Assembly: GCA_045565015.1 (NCBI GenBank) | Contig: JBJLGD010000023.1 | Coordinates: forward strand, 1-36,482 | Source of the DNA: GCA-2697345 sp045565015 | GTDB taxonomy: Bacteria; Pseudomonadota; Alphaproteobacteria; Rhodobacterales; Rhodobacteraceae | DNA length: 36,482 nt | Reading direction: 5' to 3' | In this document: piece after piece, positions 33,339 to 36,482 of the stretch | Position numbering within the stretch: the stretch's first letter is position 1 | How the letters are laid out: each line of letters opens with the position of its first letter | The notes under the pieces: model-generated | The model's input: the letters and a program-made list of their open reading frames with translations, nothing else | The model's database searches: none | What the model was told of the DNA's origin: nothing | Position numbers and translations under genes: made by a program

Positions 33339-33968
33339 TCAGCCTTTAGGTATTTCAGAAACGAAATTTGGGATATGATAACCTTTTTGAACGGCATCCC
33401 TGCTCAAGATTTTTTGATACCATAATCTTATATTTGGGAATTCAGACAAATTTATTTCTTGCCATTCATATCTTGATATCCATGGCCAGATAGCTATGTC
33501 TGCGATAGAGTATTCTCCGACTACAAACTCTGATACTGAAAGTTGTTTTTCTAAAACGCCGTATAACCTCAGAGCTTCTTTTTTATATCTTTCTTCTGCG
33601 TATGGCGCTTTACCTTTGTTATAATGTAAAAAATGATGAGCTTGGCCTAACATAGGCCCAATCCCAGCTTTCTGCCACATTAACCACTCTATTACTTTAG
33701 TTTTTTTCTTAAAATCTTTTGGTAGTAATTTTCCTACTTTTTCTGCCAAGTACATCATGATTGCCCCAGATTCCATTAAGCCCATATGGGTATCATGATC
33801 GAAAATAGCAGGTATTTTATTGTTTGGACTTATTACTAGGAAGTTCTCATCGAACTGAGCACCGTTTCCTATGTTTATAGGTATAACTTTATATCGGATT
33901 TTTAATTCTTCCAATAATATAGATATTTTTCGGCCGTTAGGCGTTGCCCAGGTATAAAGGTCAATCAT
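33339..33968 (-). CDS. glutathione S-transferase, Nu-class/YfcG-like
   Basis: A 209-residue GST with a thioredoxin-fold N-terminal domain (about 1-80) and a helical C-terminal domain. Nu-class features are YTWATPNGRKISI at the N-terminus, FLVISPNNKIPAI with the cis-Pro, and MESGAIMMYLAE for glutathione binding. The C-terminal SIADIAIWPW matches the N-capping/hydrophobic staple of GSTs. YfcG and YghU act as disulfide-bond reductases on glutathione-linked substrates. It shares the cluster with ggt, the other glutathione-related gene, but there is no operon link. Confidence 0.9.
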   Translation of the reverse strand: MIDLYTWATPNGRKISILLEELKIRYKVIPINIGNGAQFDENFLVISPNNKIPAIFDHDTHMGLMESGAIMMYLAEKVGKLLPKDFKKKTKVIEWLMWQKAGIGPMLGQAHHFLHYNKGKAPYAEERYKKEALRLYGVLEKQLSVSEFVVGEYSIADIAIWPWISRYEWQEINLSEFPNIRLWYQKILSRDAVQKGYHIPNFVSEIPKG

Positions 33969-34020
33969 AAGAGTTCTCTACGATAACTTATTAGCAAACT
34001 TCATTACTATAAGTTGTGAT

Positions 34021-34053
34021 AAAAAAAAGAGCCTGAAAGTTACAGACTCTTTT
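34021..34053 (-). terminator. intrinsic terminator after rpmE
   Basis: On the minus strand AAGAGTCTG pairs with CAGGCTCTT around a 7-base loop with one G-T pair, followed by eight T residues (plus-strand A run 34021-34028). It lies 23 bases beyond the rpmE stop and ends the rpsP-rimM-trmD-rplS-rpmE transcription unit. Confidence 0.85.
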
Positions 34054-34075
34054 GTATTGCATAATTTTGTTTGTT

Positions 34076-34297
34076 CTAAAAGCCAAGGCCATCATATTTT
34101 GATTTGAACTTTGATACTCTTCCTCCGGTATCAAGTAGTTTTTGGTTTCCACCTGTCCAAGCTGGGTGAGCTGAAGGATCGATATCTAAAGCGAGCTGAT
34201 CACCCTCTGCACCCCAAGTAGATTTCATCTCTACTATGTCTCCATTTGTCATTTTGACATTAATCATGTGGTAATCTGGATGTGTATCTTTTTTCAT
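34076..34297 (-). CDS. rpmE: 50S ribosomal protein L31
   Basis: A 73-residue L31 with DTHPDYHMINVKMTNGD at the start and DIDPSAHPAWTGG in the middle. It lacks the Cys quartet that binds zinc in the other L31 form, so this is the zinc-independent type usual in alphaproteobacteria. It begins 12 bases after rplS on the same strand and precedes a terminator. Confidence 0.95.
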   Translation of the reverse strand: MKKDTHPDYHMINVKMTNGDIVEMKSTWGAEGDQLALDIDPSAHPAWTGGNQKLLDTGGRVSKFKSKYDGLGF

Positions 34298-34309
34298 GAC
34301 AGCCTTCCC

Positions 34310-34693
34310 TTAAGCGTTACTATTATTCTTTTCTTTATAATTGGTGTCTTCCGTAATTCTGGCCGATTTTCCTCTTCTAGAGCGTAAATAATAAAGCTTT
34401 GCTCTTCGGACACGGCCGCGACGAACTACAGTAAGACTATCAATATTCGTTGAATGAAGAGGAAATACCCTTTCGACACCTTCACCAAACGAAATTTTTC
34501 TAACTGTGAATGATCCTGCAATCCCTTTACCATTATTTCTAGCAATACACACGCCTTCATAATTTTGGATCCTGGATCTAGTTCCCTCAGTTACTTTATA
34601 TCCGACCCTAACTGTATCACCAGCCTTGAAATCTGGTATCTTCTTTCCCAACTCAGCAATTTGGTCAGCTTCAATTTTTTGTATCAGGTCCAT
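34310..34693 (-). CDS. rplS: 50S ribosomal protein L19
   Basis: L19 sits at the 30S-50S interface. The product, 127 residues from ATG 34693, begins MDLIQKIEADQIAEL and has the conserved FKAGDTVRVGYKV, GTRSRIQNYEGVCIA, FTVRKISFGEGVERVFPLHS and RRGRVRRAKLYYLR. The frame opens further, to a GTG at 34720. ATG 34693 is favoured because AAAAGGAAA lies about 9 bases before it and all homologues start here. A lysine/asparagine tail follows residue 115. It lies 54 bases after trmD. Confidence 0.96.
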   Translation of the reverse strand: MDLIQKIEADQIAELGKKIPDFKAGDTVRVGYKVTEGTRSRIQNYEGVCIARNNGKGIAGSFTVRKISFGEGVERVFPLHSTNIDSLTVVRRGRVRRAKLYYLRSRRGKSARITEDTNYKEKNNSNA

Positions 34694-34747
34694 TGGACAC
34701 TTTCCTTTTAAATCGCTCACGGTTTGTCCGTGAAGTTATAATGGGCC

Positions 34748-35509
34748 TTAGAGCTCTTGGTCTTCATCCGAGTCCCTATCGTTTTCTAAACAATAAGCCC
34801 GCCAGAGGTCAGGTCGCTTTTCTTTTGTCAGCTTTTCAGCCTGTTTCGTTCGCCAGCTTTTTATTTTTTCATGATCTCCAGATAGAAGAACTTCTGGGAC
34901 ACCATGACCAAGCCAGGTGGATGGTTTAGTATATTGGGAGTACTCTAGCAAGTTATTTTGAAAACTTTCTTCAAATATTGATTTTTGATTCCCAACGACG
35001 GAGGGTATAAGACGAACCGTGGCATCAATCAAGGCCTGAGCTGCTATCTCTCCACCAGTGAGAATAAAGTCTCCTATTGAAACCTCTTCAATATTAAAAT
35101 GATCAAGCACTCTTTGATCTAAACCCTCAAATCTTCCGCAAACTAAGTTTACGCCAGACCCCTCAGCTAATGTTTGTGCTTTTTTTTGGGAAAATGGTTT
35201 TCCACGCGGTGAAAGATATATTAATGGTGAACTATCTACTCTTTTAATAGTTTTTTTTATTGCTTTTCCAACTATATCTGCTCTTAGAACCATGCCTGGG
35301 CCTCCGCCATAAGGCTTGTCATCAACATTGCGATGTTTGCCCTCGCCAAATTCTCGGAGATCAATCACCTCTAATTCCCATAAACCGTCTTTTAGAGCTT
35401 TACCCGTCAGTGATTTGTCCAAAATGCCGGGAAAACTTTCGGGTAATAAAGTGATTACCTTAGCTTTCCACACATCTTTCTTCATAAGTGTTTTACTAGA
35501 CTTAATCAT
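34748..35509 (-). CDS. trmD: tRNA (guanine-N1-)-methyltransferase
   Basis: TrmD methylates G37 of tRNAs with SAM, preventing frameshifting. The trefoil-knot enzyme has KVITLLPESFPGIL at the N-terminus, DDKPYGGGPGMVLR, YLSPRGKPF, CGRFEGLDQRVLDHF and SIGDFILTGGE (SAM knot), and LLEYSQYTKPSTWLG. ATG 35509, 19 bases after the rimM stop, is preferred; ATG 35560 would overlap rimM and ATG 35485 is a shorter option (MKKDVWKAK). None has a strong Shine-Dalgarno, so translation is probably coupled to rimM. Confidence 0.94.
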   Translation of the reverse strand: MIKSSKTLMKKDVWKAKVITLLPESFPGILDKSLTGKALKDGLWELEVIDLREFGEGKHRNVDDKPYGGGPGMVLRADIVGKAIKKTIKRVDSSPLIYLSPRGKPFSQKKAQTLAEGSGVNLVCGRFEGLDQRVLDHFNIEEVSIGDFILTGGEIAAQALIDATVRLIPSVVGNQKSIFEESFQNNLLEYSQYTKPSTWLGHGVPEVLLSGDHEKIKSWRTKQAEKLTKEKRPDLWRAYCLENDRDSDEDQEL

Positions 35510-35528
35510 GGGGCTAAATACTTGTTCA

Positions 35529-36029
35529 TCATGTAATCTCCTCGGGTGGATCAATAACAATTATTTTCTTTATGAGATCGATAGTAGGTACAATTTGTTT
35601 AGTAAAAGCTAACAATAATTTTTTTCCGTCGCAGGTTGAAATATCAATAATATCGCCGGCGCCATGATTAAAAATGGCTGTTACAAAACCAATTTCTAGA
35701 CCGCTTGTGTTTACGGCTTTCATATTTATTAGATCGTAGTGATAATATTCTTCGTCGGACAGTGATGGCAACTGAGATCTTTGAGCGTACAATTTTACAC
35801 CCTTTAGAGCCATGGCTTGTTCTTTATTTGTTACATTGGATAACTTTGCTACCAAAGTATCCTTAACTAATTTAACTATTTTTACTTCATATGTCTGCGA
35901 ATTTTCAGCAGTTAGGGGGGAGTAAGTTTCTATATCTTTTGGATTAACACAAAAAGATTTTAGCCTAACTTCACCCTTCACCCCAAACGAGCCTGCAATA
36001 GCTCCTACAGCAATTAAACTATTACTCAT
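35529..36029 (-). CDS. rimM: ribosome maturation factor RimM
   Basis: RimM assists assembly of the 30S head around S19. The 166-residue protein has the N-terminal RimM barrel (AIAGSFGVKGEVRLKSF, about 9-25) and a C-terminal PRC-barrel (about 95-160; DLINMKAVNTSGLEIGFV, GAGDIIDIST, IVPTIDL). Its ATG overlaps the TGA stop of a 48-codon ORF upstream (ATGA at 36026-36029), and trmD follows. The rpsP-rimM-trmD-rplS order is near universal. Confidence 0.94.
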   Translation of the reverse strand: MSNSLIAVGAIAGSFGVKGEVRLKSFCVNPKDIETYSPLTAENSQTYEVKIVKLVKDTLVAKLSNVTNKEQAMALKGVKLYAQRSQLPSLSDEEYYHYDLINMKAVNTSGLEIGFVTAIFNHGAGDIIDISTCDGKKLLLAFTKQIVPTIDLIKKIIVIDPPEEIT

Positions 36030-36172
36030 TTACTTGTTATCCCAATACAAATGCGATTTTGTATTAGTCCGCCCGCTTCAGAACATCGGTTTTCATGCAA
36101 GATTTTTTCCATTTTTGATCCAGCGATAAAAGCCAAAGTACAGAAAATAAGAAATAATATACGCCTTACCAT
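36026..36172 (-). CDS. 48-residue single-TM protein with two cysteines, coupled to rimM
   Basis: A short frame too small for routine calling. It has one N-terminal hydrophobic helix (residues 4-18, RILFLIFCTLAFIAG) and a soluble tail with RCSEAGG and ICIGIT, two Cys 11 residues apart in a C-x-x-x-GG...C-x-G pattern. Its TGA overlaps the rimM ATG (ATGA), typical of translational coupling, which is the main support. It directly follows the stop of a 14-codon ORF in the same frame (TAA-ATG). Small proteins of this kind occur in alphaproteobacteria in this operon, but I cannot name the family. The tail should be periplasmic if the Arg-rich N-terminus stays inside. Confidence 0.62.
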   Translation of the reverse strand: MVRRILFLIFCTLAFIAGSKMEKILHENRCSEAGGLIQNRICIGITSK

Positions 36173-36217
36173 TTAGTTAAATGGCTTTAAGTATTGTTTT
36201 AATTGTATTGTTATCAT
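36173..36217 (-). CDS. 14-codon leader ORF before the small membrane protein
   Basis: On the minus strand a strong Shine-Dalgarno AAGGAGG (36228-36234) lies 10 bases before ATG 36217, which opens MITIQLKQYLKPFN and then TAA. The next codon is the ATG of the 48-residue protein, in the same frame. Either this is a coupled leader peptide, or the stop interrupts a longer gene. An inverted repeat spans the ribosome site. Confidence 0.45.
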   Translation of the reverse strand: MITIQLKQYLKPFN

Positions 36218-36281
36218 CGAGGTAACGCCTCCTTAATCACTTCTAATAGAAAAAGCTCATAGAAACAATTTTTACCTCGAT
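36216..36281 (-). promoter_or_regulatory. long-range inverted repeat covering the leader ribosome site
   Basis: ATCGAGGTAA (minus strand, 36281-36272) is exactly complementary to TTACCTCGAT (36225-36216), with 46 bases between. The second arm overlaps the leader ATG, and the Shine-Dalgarno is inside the loop near the stem. Folding would block initiation after the rpsP stop, so this could uncouple rpsP from rimM-trmD expression. Structure not verified. Confidence 0.45.
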
Positions 36282-36297
36282 CCGTATGTTTATCTAG

Positions 36298-36482
36298 TTA
36301 TTTTTTATCAGCCTCAGCGGGTGCTGCGTCTGTCTCAGCGGGTGCTGCTTCTGCCTCAGCCGGTGCTGCTTCTGCCTCAGCGGGCGCTGCTTCTGCCTCA
36401 GCGGGTGCTGTTTCTGCCTCAGCGGGTGCTGCGTCTGCCTCAGCGGGTGCTGTTTCTGCCTCAGCGGGTGCTGCGTCTGCCT
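36298..36482 (-). CDS. rpsP: probable C-terminal tail of 30S ribosomal protein S16
   Basis: The last 60 codons of a minus-strand gene whose body is beyond the window. The sequence is a low-complexity tail of seven-residue repeats A-(D/E)-(A/T)-A-P-A-E ending ADKK. The gene before rimM-trmD-rplS is normally rpsP, and alphaproteobacterial S16 proteins often carry Ala/Glu/Pro-rich C-terminal extensions. The S16 domain itself is not visible, so the identity rests on context. Confidence 0.75.
   Translation of the reverse strand, partial: ADAAPAEAETAPAEADAAPAEAETAPAEAEAAPAEAEAAPAEAEAAPAETDAAPAEADKK
36313..36482. repeat. 21-bp tandem repeat encoding the S16 tail
   Basis: At least eight copies of a 21-base unit (CTCAGCGGGTGCTGCGTCTGC-like, plus strand) run to the window edge. 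Variants differ mainly at GCG/GCT/GTT and GGG/CGG/GGC positions. The period is a multiple of three, so copy-number changes keep the reading frame. Confidence 0.9.

Noticed and set aside
36313..36482. CRISPR-like direct repeats
   Set aside because: Units are contiguous with no unique spacers, keep one reading frame and encode a regular seven-residue protein repeat.

Overview
The window is a low-GC (by eye clearly below 45% GC) alphaproteobacterial chromosome segment, most like a marine, genome-streamlined lineage such as SAR116 or its relatives. The lineage call is an inference from three things: the order aroA-cmk-rpsA-ihfB-lapA-trpF-trpB, the order rpsP-rimM-trmD-rplS-rpmE with an Ala/Glu/Pro-rich S16 tail, and the abundance of TRAP and solute-exchange functions. 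No phage, IS or CRISPR is visible.

Layout: 1-6.2 kb (+) is a housekeeping block: EPSP synthase (5' end outside the window), CMP kinase, ribosomal protein S1, IHF-beta, LapA, TrpF and TrpB. 6.2-10.75 kb (-) holds a DUF2237 protein, peptidyl-tRNA hydrolase, L25, an exported protein of unknown role, an LldD-type 2-hydroxyacid oxidase and TrpA, so trpA is about 3.7 kb from trpB on the other strand. 10.9-15.5 kb (+) has YchF, a broken class I glutamine amidotransferase, an apparent crotonase/CoA-transferase fusion and a DMT exporter. tRNA-Ser(GCU) follows. 15.8-24.9 kb (+) is a catabolic and transport region: MOSC protein, VanB-type reductase, kynureninase, arylformamidase-like hydrolase, a divergent tryptophan 2,3-dioxygenase, an MFS carrier and a TRAP transporter (dctPQM). 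25.0-27.0 kb is a divergent pair, DUF4198 and HupE/UreJ. 27.2-34.0 kb is an accessory cluster that begins at a 3' tRNA-Thr fragment: RraA-like, GntR regulator, broken gamma-glutamyltransferase, GhrA-like dehydrogenase, stand-alone RAM domain, two SDRs and a GST. 34.0-36.5 kb (-) is the ribosomal/tRNA-modification operon rpsP (tail)-small ORFs-rimM-trmD-rplS-rpmE.

How the genes fit together: the kynurenine genes would turn tryptophan into anthranilate and alanine. No anthranilate catabolic genes are visible, and TrpF, TrpB and TrpA are encoded nearby.

A strong caution: several reading frames are broken by what looks like one extra base. These are trpA, ychF and three sites in the amidotransferase, all within 10.6-12.3 kb, plus the GntR gene; ggt has a two-base excess or one-base deficit. 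Even the striking crotonase/CoA-transferase fusion depends on one A in a seven-A run. YchF and TrpA are conserved housekeeping proteins, so base-insertion errors in the assembly are at least as likely as real gene decay. No stretch longer than 300 bases lacks a gene or gene remnant.
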